Below are positions 48,401 through 58,327 of a stretch of 64,000 nucleotides of DNA, one piece after another. The DNA comes from Plicaturopsis crispa FD-325 SS-3. Taxonomy: Eukaryota > Basidiomycota > Agaricomycetes > Amylocorticiales > Amylocorticiaceae. The DNA lies in contig KN832557.1 in NCBI GenBank assembly GCA_000827205.1, positions 1,397,771 to 1,461,770 on the forward strand, written 5' to 3'. The notes beneath the pieces were generated by a model, which made no database searches, was not told where the DNA came from, and saw only the letters and a program-made list of their open reading frames with translations. How positions within the stretch are numbered: position 1 is the first letter of the stretch; each line of letters starts with the position of its first letter. The position numbers were made by a program, and so were the translations under genes.

Positions 48401-50617
48401 AACTCCTCTCACGACGAAGGAGTGCGATAAGGTTTTTCCCTCGTGGACTCCAACCCATGAGCTCGCGTTCAAGGCCATCAAAGATCTGGTACTGAGTGCT
48501 GATTGTCTTACAACGATTGACCACGAGAACCCGGGTAAGAACAAGATCTTCGTTACTACTGATGCTTCCATTCGTCGCACAGGCGCGTACCTCAGTTTCG
48601 GTGAAACTTGGGAAACTGCCCGGCCGGTCGCTTTCGACTCCATGCAGCTGAATCCGGCGCAGCGCAACTACCCGGTTCACGAGCAGGAGATGCTCGCGAT
48701 CGTGCGAGCGCTGCAAAAATGGCGCGTCGATCTGCTCGGTGCGCGTTTCCACGTCTACACCGATCACAGAACGCTTGAAGCGTTCGATACACAGCCGGAT
48801 CTCTCTCGCCGCCAATGCCGATGGCAAGAGTTCCTTGCTCAATATGATTTCGACGTCACGTATGTCAAAGGCGAGGACAACACGGTGGCTGATGCGCTCT
48901 CGCGCCTCCCCGATGATTCAGATGGTTCCTTTGCCCAAAATATCGTGGCCGCGATGCTGACCGTGCAGGCCGATGTCTCGCTGCTTGCTGACATCCGCGC
49001 AGGTTACGAGACGGACGCGTACTGTGCAAAGCTGCGTCAAAACAAGGACAGTGTCCCTGGACTCTCCGAAACTGATGGTCTACTCTACATCGGGAGCCGA
49101 TTGGTTGTCCCGAAGATCGGTAATGTCCGCGAAACCCTGTTCCAGCTTGCTCACGATTCTCTTGGTCATTTCGGGTTTGACAAGACCTACGGATCGCTGC
49201 GCGACTCTTACTACTGGCCGAACATGCGCACGGACCTTGAGGATGCGTACATCCCCGGTTGCGTTGATTGCCAACGCAACAAGTCTCGAACAGCTAAACC
49301 GGTTGGGCCTCTTCACCCGCTGCCCATCCCCGACGAACGCGGCGACTCAGTCGCCATTGATTTCATTGGCCCCCTTCCGTCGGACGAAGGTTTTGACTCA
49401 ATCATCACGATGACGGATCGGCTAGGCTCCGACTTACGGATCGTCCCTTCACACACCAACATAACGGCGAAGGATTTCGCCGCCCTGTTCTTCGATCATT
49501 GGTATTGCGAGAACGGACTACCGTTGGACATTGTGTCCGACCGGGACAAGCTTTTCATTTCTCGTTTCTGGAAATCACTGACACTACTAACGGGCGTAAA
49601 GTTGCGAATGTCGACGGCGTACCACCCTCAGACTGATGGCGCAAGCGAGCGTTCGAACAAAACCGTGGAGCAATGCTTGCGTTATCACGTTGAGCGCAAC
49701 CAGCGCGGCTGGGTTCGGGCGCTCCCTCGGGTGCGTTTCAATATCATGAACACTGTGAACTCATCGACCGGCTTCAGTGGATTCCAGCTGAAGACCGGAC
49801 GCGCACCCCGAATCATTCCCCCCCTCATGGACTTGCCGCAAGACGAGGCGCTCACGATGGATACGCCTCCGGAAGAACTGTCCGCGCTCGCAGTGATTCG
49901 ACGTTTGCAAGACGACGTCGCCGAAGCGAGAGATAACCTACTCGCTGCCAAGGTGGCGCAGGCCGTTCAGTCGAACAAACACCGTGCGCCCGAAGTTGTC
50001 CATAACGTCGGCGACAAAGTGCTCCTGTCCACCTACCACCGCCGCCGGGATTATGTTCTACAGAATGACCAGCGCGTCGCGAAGTTCATGCCGCGTTACG
50101 ACGGGCCGTACACCGTGACCAAGGCTTTTCCTGCTAAGTCCGTGTACACTCTCGAGATGCCTAACTCACCTTTGCTTTTCCCTACGTTCCATGCCTCCTT
50201 GCTGTCCAAATATGTGCCGAACGACGACGTTTTATTCCCCTCACGCCGAAATCACGAGCCGGGCTCCGTAGTCACTGAAGACGGCGAGGTCGAGTGGGCC
50301 GTCGAACGCATCATCGACGAGCGCAAGCGAGGACGAGGTTTCCAGTACCTCGTCCACTGGGCCGGATACAGCCCCGAACACGACCTCTGGCTTCCGAGCC
50401 GCGAACTGGACGACTGCGAAGCGCTGGACCGCTGGTTAGTAAACCGTGCTCGATGAGATTTCGACGGTTGGGGTCTACTTTTACGGTTCTGAGCACCTAC
50501 CTCCTGTTCCCGACGTCTCACGTCCCCAAGACTGCGTCCTCTCTGTGTTCTTTACATTACTCGCCGTTCAATTTTTTTCCTTTCTCATTGGCCGCTTTTT
50601 TCCACGACGGGGAGGAG

Positions 50618-50798
50618 TGTAACCCTCCTCGATTACTACCTACCGCTTACGGACACCTGAACGAGACCTACTGTACGAGCCACATGTATTCCTATCGGTC
50701 GTCTCTCTTCCTCTCGAACCACCACCTCCTCAATCCTAACATTTGTCCTCTTTACTCTCTGAGTCTGTCTTAGTGTCGTCACCCCCAAGTGACTTCCA
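50618..50798 (+). repeat. 3' LTR (181 bp)
   Basis: Second copy of the LTR, preceded by the purine tract GGGGAGGAG and followed by the target duplication CTTTC. Confidence 0.95.
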
Positions 50799-50931
50799 CT
50801 TTCGCAGCCTCTTTAACAGACAAGCGTACCTCTATCCGGACATCCGGGAGAAGTTCACGATTGTGAGGATACGTCTATCTCTTTCCCCCGGCTGTTGTCT
50901 AAACGTCCTTGCGCAGATGGCTGAGGATTGA

Positions 50932-51070
50932 GCAATCCTCCGTATACCTCACCGCAGTCTTCACTACTCAGCCATCGTCGCCATCGAACAGGTGTCATCT
51001 TGATAAATTATAAGTACTATGTGCTGTAATGCTCTTGATTTTTATATGCTCATTTTCCGGGATCCCATCT
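50932..51070. other. 3' flank of MYND gene 1
   Basis: Non-coding stretch between the MYND gene stop and the first direct repeat of the structured element. It includes a TAAATTATAAGTA run. Confidence 0.5.
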
Positions 51071-51142
51071 TGTGAGGGCGGTGTACGTTCCACTCAGATG
51101 GTTATCCCTATCGGTAGATGGAGTGAATTCGGTGGATTCGGC

Positions 51143-51615
51143 GGATAGAGTGATTCGGACGTGCTCGACAAGTGCTCGATGGGGGCTTTCAGCACATAGA
51201 GGGGTTTCTCAAATGCCTCTATCGGGCGTTAAGGGCAACGGGAATGGATTATCCCTCCATCGAGTGGATAAGGAGGAATAAATGTACCCGAGGTCCCTTT
51301 CTGCTCAGCTGGGCCCTCCGGGCCCAGTGCTCCCCGAGCATACGCGCGGCGATGCATTTCTGCACTTACACCGGCGCTTCAGATCTTGCAGTGTCCCCTT
51401 TGCTTGGGCGCAGCCCAAGCGGCACGTTTTCTCAGGACATGGAGGTGGGGATTAGTATGTTTTAGAGCAAAACACCCTATCGACACGATAGGGCGTTTTT
51501 GAAAATGAAAGGGCCCATCGGGCATGAAAAAGCCGCTCCCTAACTGCCCATGGGGACAAGGTAGAGAAGGCCCTATCCGCCCCATCGTGGCGAAAGGGAC
51601 ATCCATCTGAGTAGA
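51143..51615 (+). repeat. Sequence left of the gap, repeated right of it
   Basis: These 473 bases match 52546-53019 apart from one extra G in a G run (GATGGGGG against GATGGGGGG). Both copies end ...CATCTGAGTAGA. Confidence 0.93.
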
Positions 51616-52545
51616 NNNNNNNNNNNNNNNNNNNNNNNNNNNNNNNNNNNNNNNNNNNNNNNNNNNNNNNNNNNNNNNNNNNNNNNNNNNNNNNNNNNNN
51701 NNNNNNNNNNNNNNNNNNNNNNNNNNNNNNNNNNNNNNNNNNNNNNNNNNNNNNNNNNNNNNNNNNNNNNNNNNNNNNNNNNNNNNNNNNNNNNNNNNNN
51801 NNNNNNNNNNNNNNNNNNNNNNNNNNNNNNNNNNNNNNNNNNNNNNNNNNNNNNNNNNNNNNNNNNNNNNNNNNNNNNNNNNNNNNNNNNNNNNNNNNNN
51901 NNNNNNNNNNNNNNNNNNNNNNNNNNNNNNNNNNNNNNNNNNNNNNNNNNNNNNNNNNNNNNNNNNNNNNNNNNNNNNNNNNNNNNNNNNNNNNNNNNNN
52001 NNNNNNNNNNNNNNNNNNNNNNNNNNNNNNNNNNNNNNNNNNNNNNNNNNNNNNNNNNNNNNNNNNNNNNNNNNNNNNNNNNNNNNNNNNNNNNNNNNNN
52101 NNNNNNNNNNNNNNNNNNNNNNNNNNNNNNNNNNNNNNNNNNNNNNNNNNNNNNNNNNNNNNNNNNNNNNNNNNNNNNNNNNNNNNNNNNNNNNNNNNNN
52201 NNNNNNNNNNNNNNNNNNNNNNNNNNNNNNNNNNNNNNNNNNNNNNNNNNNNNNNNNNNNNNNNNNNNNNNNNNNNNNNNNNNNNNNNNNNNNNNNNNNN
52301 NNNNNNNNNNNNNNNNNNNNNNNNNNNNNNNNNNNNNNNNNNNNNNNNNNNNNNNNNNNNNNNNNNNNNNNNNNNNNNNNNNNNNNNNNNNNNNNNNNNN
52401 NNNNNNNNNNNNNNNNNNNNNNNNNNNNNNNNNNNNNNNNNNNNNNNNNNNNNNNNNNNNNNNNNNNNNNNNNNNNNNNNNNNNNNNNNNNNNNNNNNNN
52501 NNNNNNNNNNNNNNNNNNNNNNNNNNNNNNNNNNNNNNNNNNNNN
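51616..52545. other. Assembly gap (930 N)
   Basis: A run of unknown bases. Both flanks carry the same sequence in the same orientation, which is what an unmerged contig overlap or a collapsed tandem array gives. Confidence 0.99.
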
Positions 52546-53019
52546 GGATAGAGTGATTCGGACGTGCTCGACAAGTGCTCGATGGGGGGCTTTCAGCACA
52601 TAGAGGGGTTTCTCAAATGCCTCTATCGGGCGTTAAGGGCAACGGGAATGGATTATCCCTCCATCGAGTGGATAAGGAGGAATAAATGTACCCGAGGTCC
52701 CTTTCTGCTCAGCTGGGCCCTCCGGGCCCAGTGCTCCCCGAGCATACGCGCGGCGATGCATTTCTGCACTTACACCGGCGCTTCAGATCTTGCAGTGTCC
52801 CCTTTGCTTGGGCGCAGCCCAAGCGGCACGTTTTCTCAGGACATGGAGGTGGGGATTAGTATGTTTTAGAGCAAAACACCCTATCGACACGATAGGGCGT
52901 TTTTGAAAATGAAAGGGCCCATCGGGCATGAAAAAGCCGCTCCCTAACTGCCCATGGGGACAAGGTAGAGAAGGCCCTATCCGCCCCATCGTGGCGAAAG
53001 GGACATCCATCTGAGTAGA
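52546..53019 (+). repeat. Sequence right of the gap, second copy
   Basis: 474 bases, near-identical to 51143-51615. It continues into ACCTAC and the right direct repeat, which the left copy lacks because it stops at the gap. Confidence 0.93.
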
Positions 53020-53036
53020 ACCTACTGTGAGGGCGG

Positions 53037-53670
53037 CAGGTTGAAGTCAGCCTGACGTTCGCCGTCGGAGCCCCTCCTCGAGTGCGCCCCATAACTTCGT
53101 TGCCAAAGTTGACTAGCATGACGATACGGACAGGGCCTTCTGGTGTGGATGCAGTGCCTCACATCACGTATAAATAATTTGGAAAGGCCTGACTTATGGC
53201 ATACGAAGGGGGTTGCTGTGGTCTCATCGAACGGGAGAGTGATGCGCACAACGTTGTTCATTGGCAAAGGCAACAAGTAAAAAACATAGGAAGAAAGAGA
53301 ATCCATCAGACAGACGCTCGACTCGCTGGCTCATCCTCATCGACACTGCGAACAGCATAGACGAAAGACGAACCAAACTTCATCGAGTCCGCCGCAGGGG
53401 CGGACATGTTCTCGGTTAAACGAGCGAGCGCGAAGGTCATCGAGTGGATTTGAAGGATGCGGCATGTGTAAACATGCGAAACAGAGTTAGTTTCTATAAA
53501 ATAGATCCTAGCTGGAAACGCGAGCAGGCAGGTCAGTAAAAGGACGGAACAAAGCAAGATAACGGGGGGCGGGCTTATTCTAATCAGCAACCCCAACAAC
53601 CCCGTGTGAATTGTCCATTTATGTAAATTATCAAAGTTTTATATGAAATCAAGTCACATGCTTCATTTCC
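53037..53670. other. Subtelomere-like spacer
   Basis: AT-mixed sequence between the structured element and the telomere-like array. Short frames on the minus strand have no recognisable content. Confidence 0.45.
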
Positions 53671-53785
53671 AAACCCTAACCCTAGCCACCGAGACAATAT
53701 ATCCCCACCCTAACCCACTATCCCTAACCCTAACCCTAACCTTATACCCTAACCCTAGCCCTAACCTTAACCCTAACCCTAACCC
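53671..53785 (+). repeat. Interstitial telomeric repeat array (CCCTAA)n
   Basis: About 115 bases made mostly of CCCTAA units with scattered variants (CCTTAA, CCCTAG, CCTTAT). TTAGGG is the usual telomere repeat of filamentous fungi. The CCCTAA strand reads left to right, so the former chromosome end would lie to the left and the interior to the right. Confidence 0.88.
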
Positions 53786-53827
53786 GCGTGCACGAAACTT
53801 AAGGCTTAATCCGAGTTTCCGTGGGTG

Positions 53828-53848
53828 GACGCGCCCTGCGGGCGCGTC
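53828..53848. repeat. Perfect GC hairpin next to the telomeric array
   Basis: GACGCGCCC, a TGC loop, then GGGCGCGTC: a perfect 9-bp stem 43 bases after the CCCTAA array. Further CG-rich bases (GGCGCGCGCGG) follow. Confidence 0.7.
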
Positions 53849-54213
53849 GGCGCGCGCGGAAATTATGATCATGTGACTCGCGCAATGTGTTAAAATTCGA
53901 ACTCCGCATCACAAAATTTCCCGATTTGGCATGCAGATCTAGGCACGCCGAAGGGGGTTGTTACCAACCGGGTTGCTGAGTAGAATAAACCCGGGGGGCG
54001 AACCTGAGTATGTTCTAGGGAATCAATTTGCGATAGCGAGGCTTATATAGGTTTTCAAAATTTTCCTGCGCACGGACCACCTGGGCCTGATATCTCCAGT
54101 CGATTAGATCTGATTCAAATTGTTTCATCCAGGTTTCTTCCAATTTTCATTTTGACCACCACCAAGTTTCAGATGCAAAAATCATCATATATATAGCGTC
54201 TACATCTCTAACC
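53849..54213. promoter_or_regulatory. Upstream region of the SET-domain gene
   Basis: 365 bases with a TATATATAT-like run ending near 54196, close to the ATG at 54214. No gene is visible. Confidence 0.45.
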
Positions 54214-55435
54214 ATGACTATCACAGCTACACGAGTAATGTCTCTAGACGACGCGGCTCATGGCACGGACAAGCCCTCGGCACAACTCGAGAGGCACGCT
54301 TTCACCCATCCGGACGGCAGTGTCTCTGCGTGCATTTTATACCCAGGTGTACACGCACGAATCCTTGGCCAACGTGGATTTCCCAAAGCCCTACCTGTAG
54401 ACCTATCTGCAGACGAGCGACCATACACAGTGCGAGCCGCGCATTCTGACGGCGAAGGGGCGCAGAGCAAAGGGCTGGGGATGTTCGCTACACGACCGAT
54501 AGCCCTCGGTGAGCTCATAATACAAGAGCGCGTACTCGTTGTCTTGCCATCTACGCTCCCTGACTTTGGGCCCGCGGAGAAGGAGATGGAGGCGGCTTTT
54601 GCCCTGCTAAGTGAACAGGGCAGGCATGCCTACATGGGCCTGTTCAACCACGACGAAGAAGACCCGTCGCCGTTATGGACGATCTTCAACTCGAACGCAC
54701 TGGGTATCGCAAACCTACCAGGGGCCCACAAAATCGTGTATGGCGGTCTCTGCGATGAGATTTCCCGTGCGAACCACAGGTCAGCCTTTATCACCGTCTT
54801 ACCGCTTTAGTGCGCACTGGCGAAAGCCAGTGCCGATGCTCATCACACCATTTTTGCGGCGAGCTAGCTGTTCGCCGAACGCACACGCGATTTTCGACCC
54901 GCTCTCGCTGTCGTTCAGCCTGCGCGCGTCCCGCGATATCCCTGCCGGCGCCGAGATCGCGCACAACTACCGTCCCGTGCTCCTCCTGCCGCGAGAGAAG
55001 CGCCGTGCGCACCTCCGTGCCTCCTTCAACTTCACGTGTCTGTGCCCCGCGTGCACGGATCCCCTTTCCGACGCGCGACGCGCATTGATCGTCCCGCCCG
55101 TAGACCTGCCGCCTGCGCATGCGTGGTTATACGACCTGTCTCTTCCCGACGACCACGTCTTCAAGTTCTGCGAGGAGCAGCTCGCGATCATGGAAAAGGA
55201 GGGGGCGCCACATCCTGAGCTCGTAGCCGAGCACCTGGCGCGATGTTTCGATGCATGCGTGGCTCTCGGAGATTCTGCGGGTGCGAAGCGGTATGCCGAA
55301 AGGGCGGAGGTGTTTGAGATTGCGACTACAGGGAAGGGGGGCCGGTGGAAGGCACGGGGGCGAAGACCTGAGAGAGAAAAGGGATGGGGGATTAGGGAAG
55401 CAATGAGGGCATACGAGATGGCAGAGGAAAAGTAA
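54214..55435 (+). CDS. SET-domain protein (SMYD-like, without MYND insert)
   Basis: A probable lysine methyltransferase. The ATG at 54214 starts a 90-residue lead. SET strands begin at KGLGMFATRPIALGELIIQE (about 54468). The cofactor motif NHSCSPNA is restored by an intron from about 54780 (GTCAGC) to ...CGAGCTAG at 54867. AEIAHNYRPVLLLPREKRR and NFTCLCPACTDP, the post-SET cysteines, follow. A helical C-terminal part ends AMRAYEMAEEK. The SMYD group has a MYND finger inside SET; here the SET is uninterrupted, while two separate MYND genes lie at 44231 and 55603. It is convergent with the latter, with 167 bases between stops. Substrate unknown. Confidence 0.82.
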
Positions 55436-55602
55436 GTATGGATAGTCTGTTTAGCTCTGCCGAAGGTATAGAACGGCAGTACAACTTCATTTCTGGGGTC
55501 TGGGGAAATACAAAGGAATTTTTATCTTCTAGAGTCACTGTCGAAATGCATTGCTTTGTCTTTAACTGGTACGCATCGGGAGTCAGGCATATCAGCCGGC
55601 TG

Positions 55603-56655
55603 TCATTCCTCGACCATCTATGTATTCGTGATGGGCAACGAGGTCAGGAGGGCAAACTCGCAAGTAAAGATGACAGAGAGCTCCTCACGATTGTCAATTT
55701 TTCTCTAATATCGGCATGAAGGTATGGCTGTTGGTTAACTAGTCTGCATAAATCTAGTGAGCCTCTACTCATGCATAACCGAGAGCATACACACTCGATC
55801 AGCTTTTCAGTCGTGATAGCTGCCTCTGAAAGTCCCCATGCGCCCGACCGCTTGATGTCCACGAACGCAGCGACCATCTCCGGACTGTACATTCGCGGGA
55901 AGAACACCGTCGACCAGGGGCTGCTTTCGGACAACCAGCGCGCCCGTACGACCACGATGTTCTTCGCGCCTTCAGGGCCGAAATTCTCGAGGACGGCCCG
56001 CTCGACATCTTGCGCGTTTCGTTCCAGGGGAGGAACGCGATCTGTCGTGAGGGTGCAATCGACCAGCTGGAGGACCTTGGGAACGCTTCTTTGTTCCCCA
56101 GGACGCGCCGCTGACAACGTAGGCAAAGGCGTTACGCGCGCGCGCAAGCCGACGGTGTATATTTTCGCGTTCTCGGGGTGGTGCTGAAGGTCGAGTGTTT
56201 GCATGATGACGCCGTCGATCCATTTTAGGATCTCGTGCTCGTCCTGGAGCGAAAGTCTCTCCGCTAGTTTGACGACAGGATCGCGGGAAGTTGGGTTTTC
56301 GACGTCCCGCAAAGTCTTGCATTGCGGCTTATGCTCTTTCCTGTGTACCACACTTAGAGCTGCGCTGACGAGTAAAAGGTCCCGCTTACCAGGCAGCCTT
56401 TTGACACTTTACGCGTCGCGTCTCGATGAGCAAACCTTCGTCCCAAGGTCCGTGGGCAGCCTGGAGCACACACCTCCTTAGTACAGTATCCCATCACTTT
56501 ACACTAAACGATTTCGGCGTGTAAGTGTCCGGTAGATGATCTAAAGAGACATTTAAGTGGGATGGCACGATGGCAATGCTTACCGCGCTGCACATCCTGA
56601 TCTCTTTCACAACAACGCTGCAATTGGAGCACACAAACCGTCGTTTTAGCGCCAT
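55603..56655 (-). CDS. MYND zinc-finger protein 2
   Basis: An intact relative of MYND gene 1, in opposite orientation. The ATG at 56653-56655 starts MALKRRFVCSNCSVVVKEIR. Exon 1 is 56584-56655; two small exons and a fourth complete the finger: CSNC, CSACKVMGYCTKECQKAAW, KEHKPQC. The long exon (about 56330-55790) reads TLRDVENPTSRDPVVKLAE, ILKWIDGVIMQTLDLQHHPE, ARWLSESSPWSTVFFPRMYS and SGAWGLSEAAITTEKLIE. A short exon with YLHADIREKLTI is followed by a last exon of five codons, MVEE and stop (55603-55605). The exon pattern equals that of gene 1. The partner and role are unknown. Confidence 0.8.
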
Positions 56656-57052
56656 ACTTGTCCGATGTCGTGTAATCAAAGCTCTGAGTTGACGTGGAAC
56701 TGCGAAGGCGACTGGGTTTTGTCGTTATGGTATCTGTGAGTCGAAGAGCTTGCGAGCTCGGAGCAACGCGTCGCGCGTCAACGGTATAGTCAAAAGCCAC
56801 GTGCTACGCGCAGAGTCCGGAAAATTCAAGAGAATATTCGCCATCCAGGGTTCACACAGCACGACCCGTAGGAGGCGGCGGCAGCTGCATTGCGCCCAAC
56901 ATGGAGGAAGGCAGCATGCACCGATGTGTTATTTTGAAAAAAAAAAAACATTCAAGATATGTGAGACTGTCTGGGAGTAACATTAGGACTCGGTGCCCGG
57001 CAGGAGAGTCAACGACACTTACAACAAACGGCATCTATGCGCGATAATCGAT
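56656..57052. other. Intergenic region
   Basis: 397 bases with an A run of about 12 (near 56938). It holds the promoter of MYND gene 2 and the 3' flank of the secreted-protein gene. Confidence 0.5.
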
Positions 57053-57386
57053 TCAAAACTCTTCCCGAACGCAAAACTGCACCCCGAATCGCTCCAGCCA
57101 TTTACACCGCAGAGCCACATCTTGTGATGTCCGGCTATCTCTTTCTACGCAAGGCTCGCCTTCCTGGGCGTCGTCGCAAAATGCTAGGGGAGCCTTCTTC
57201 GGTCTCGCTCTGCCCTTCTGGCCGGCCCGCTAAAAATTCACATCAGTACAAAGACACAGTGGATAGGGGTTTGATTGAAGCACTCACGAATCTCGACGAC
57301 CTGTATTTGTGCGGGACGGAGGGCATGGCCGCGACGACGGCGGCCAGCGCGAACAGCATGCAGACAAAGGTGATAAAAGTACGCAT
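57053..57386 (-). CDS. Small secreted protein with four cysteines
   Basis: Two exons. The ATG at 57384-57386 starts a strong signal peptide (MRTFITFVCMLFALAAVVAA); exon 1 ends after KYRSSRF at a GTGAGT donor. The second exon starts after ...TTTTTAG and encodes RAGQKGRARPKKAPLAFCDD, GEPCVERDSR, CKWLERFGVQFCVREEF and a stop at 57053-57055. The mature part is about 70 aa, basic, with cysteines at even spacing. No family is recognised. Size, signal peptide and place beside the telomeric relic fit an effector-like or defence-like secreted peptide, but this is inference. Confidence 0.6.
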
Positions 57387-58195
57387 CGTTGAGTGTGGTG
57401 AAAGTGGGAGGAGAAAGGCAGGATAAACGAGGGCGTCTGGGTATGGAGGGCGGATGCAAATTACATCCGCGCTCACAAGGGGCTAGGACAGCGCAATGGG
57501 CTCAAATAGGTCGCAAGGCCAAGGATGAGCTTCCTAGCCCATGGTATGTCAAATACCGTGTTAGTGGGGTCCTGATGTGGAAGATGGGGTTGACGAGAGG
57601 GCTGAGCAGCGGGAGGATGGGGGTCACAAGACAAACCGAACCCCTAAACATTTGAGCCAACCGCCGAAGGTAAAACCTACACTCATCCTATGATCAGCAT
57701 TAAAAGGTAAAGGAGGAAGACGCACCGCTCGTCCAGTGGGCGAAGGGGCTCGTACGGAGTCCAGTTATGCGGTGTCACGTGGGAAAACTTTGGAGGACGT
57801 GTACTTAGAGCCGGAGCGTCGCAAAGCAACTATCACAGAACAGGAAGACATAGCACTTCTAGAGTAGGGGTAGAACATTCAGCAGATTCCAGGCGTGGGC
57901 ATATATAGCAAGACATACCTTTCGGGGTCGATGAGCCATCTCATCAAAGGCTGCACATTGCTCAGTCTCACAGTGGACGCCTACTATACTATCTGTAATC
58001 ACGTTCAAGTTCAATCGAACACTTCAATTTCAAATCGAATGCAATGGCTGAGTTCCACGGTTGCATGAATTTGTAGATAGAACACGCATAAAGCATCCTA
58101 TTCCGCGTAGTTTCGCCGGTCAGCGTCCAGTGGTAAGCATTGGATGAAGGAGCTACTCACAGACACCTGCGACGCCTGCACCGACAGAGATCCTT
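57387..58195. other. 0.8-kb intergenic region
   Basis: The promoter of the secreted-protein gene and the 3' flank of OST4. Open frames are short and unsupported. Confidence 0.5.
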
Positions 58196-58327
58196 TTACT
58201 TCTGCGCCACGCCGTTCTTGGCCATGTGCGCTCCGTTCACGGCTATGAAGTGGTATGCCACGACTGTGAGCATAGCAAGCACTCCGAGCGAGTTGGCGAG
58301 AGAGAAGAGAGTGTCGTGGCTGATCAT
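58196..58327 (-). CDS. ost4: Oligosaccharyltransferase subunit OST4 (43 aa)
   Basis: A tiny membrane subunit of the ER oligosaccharyltransferase, which N-glycosylates nascent proteins. The whole protein is one exon: start MISHDTLFSLANSLGV, one membrane helix (LAMLTVVAYHFIAV) and a short polar tail ending NGVAQK (stop 58196-58198). MIS..L.SLAN..G at the start and YH.IAVN at the helix end match OST4 of fungi, which is usually 32-60 aa. It is divergent from QCR8, with 298 bases between the starts. Confidence 0.9.
   Translation of the reverse strand: MISHDTLFSLANSLGVLAMLTVVAYHFIAVNGAHMAKNGVAQK

Larger units (their letters stand above)
45240..50798 (+). mobile_element. Ty3/gypsy LTR retrotransposon, chromovirus (Metaviridae), whole-looking
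   Basis: 5,559 bases, bounded by 181-bp LTRs that read TG...CA and appear identical, with a 5-bp target duplication CTTTC (45235-45239 and 50799-50803). Between the LTRs one Gag-Pol frame stays open to 50456. In order it shows a Gag region, a zinc-knuckle-like CLKC...H...C, an aspartic-protease-like region (about 46950), reverse transcriptase with YLDDIII, RNase H (TDAS, TDHRTLEAF), integrase with its HHCC and DDE parts, and a C-terminal chromodomain (YLVHWAGYSPEHDLWLPS). A purine tract lies just before the 3' LTR. No usual tRNA primer site is evident after the 5' LTR. Equal LTRs point to a very recent insertion. It sits in the sense direction in a host intron. Confidence 0.95.
44231..50931 (+). 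pseudogene. MYND zinc-finger gene 1, disrupted by a 124-bp tandem duplication; LTR element in intron 4
   Basis: Exons 44231-44302, 44362-44391, 44447-44463, 44522-45188, 50808-50862 and 50917-50931. Spliced exons 1-4 give a complete MYND finger: CSQCDLV, RMCSACKVMGYCSKECQ, KAAWKVHKLSC, with all eight zinc ligands. MYND fingers bind Pro-rich partner peptides. The rest is a Leu-rich helical region close to the gene at 55603-56655, including the short last exon (MAED, like MVEE there). Exon 4 holds a perfect tandem repeat of 124 bases (44596-44719 and 44720-44843). Because 124 is not a multiple of three, the frame shifts at the repeat and the downstream exons are no longer read in frame. It is otherwise open and spliceable, so this is a young lesion or an assembly slip. 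Intron 4 would be 55 bases without the inserted element. Confidence 0.75.
51071..53036. mobile_element. Candidate non-autonomous DNA element with inverted ends and 11-bp direct repeat
   Basis: TGTGAGGGCGG occurs directly at 51071-51081 and 53026-53036. Inside it the ends are imperfect inverted repeats over about 45 bases: the left end from 51083 begins GTACGTTCCACTCAGATGG and the right end, complemented from 53025, begins GTAGGTTCTACTCAGATGG. A 9-11 bp target duplication with long inverted ends is the pattern of Mutator-like elements and their small derivatives; membership is inferred. No transposase frame is seen. An N gap and a repeated contig end lie inside; if the gap is false, the element is about 540 bp. 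Three strong hairpins (51309-51327, 51402-51420, 51469-51499) fill its middle. Confidence 0.6.

Noticed and set aside
45659-50521. Many minus-strand frames inside the retroelement
   Set aside because: They mirror the Gag-Pol frame on the other strand and have no domains of their own.
51379-52599. Long minus-strand open frames across the gap
   Set aside because: They are open only because N bases contain no stop; they are not genes.
53037-53785. Head-to-head telomere fusion
   Set aside because: A fusion of two ends should show TTAGGG units running into CCCTAA units. Only the CCCTAA direction is seen, and no TTAGGG array lies to the left.
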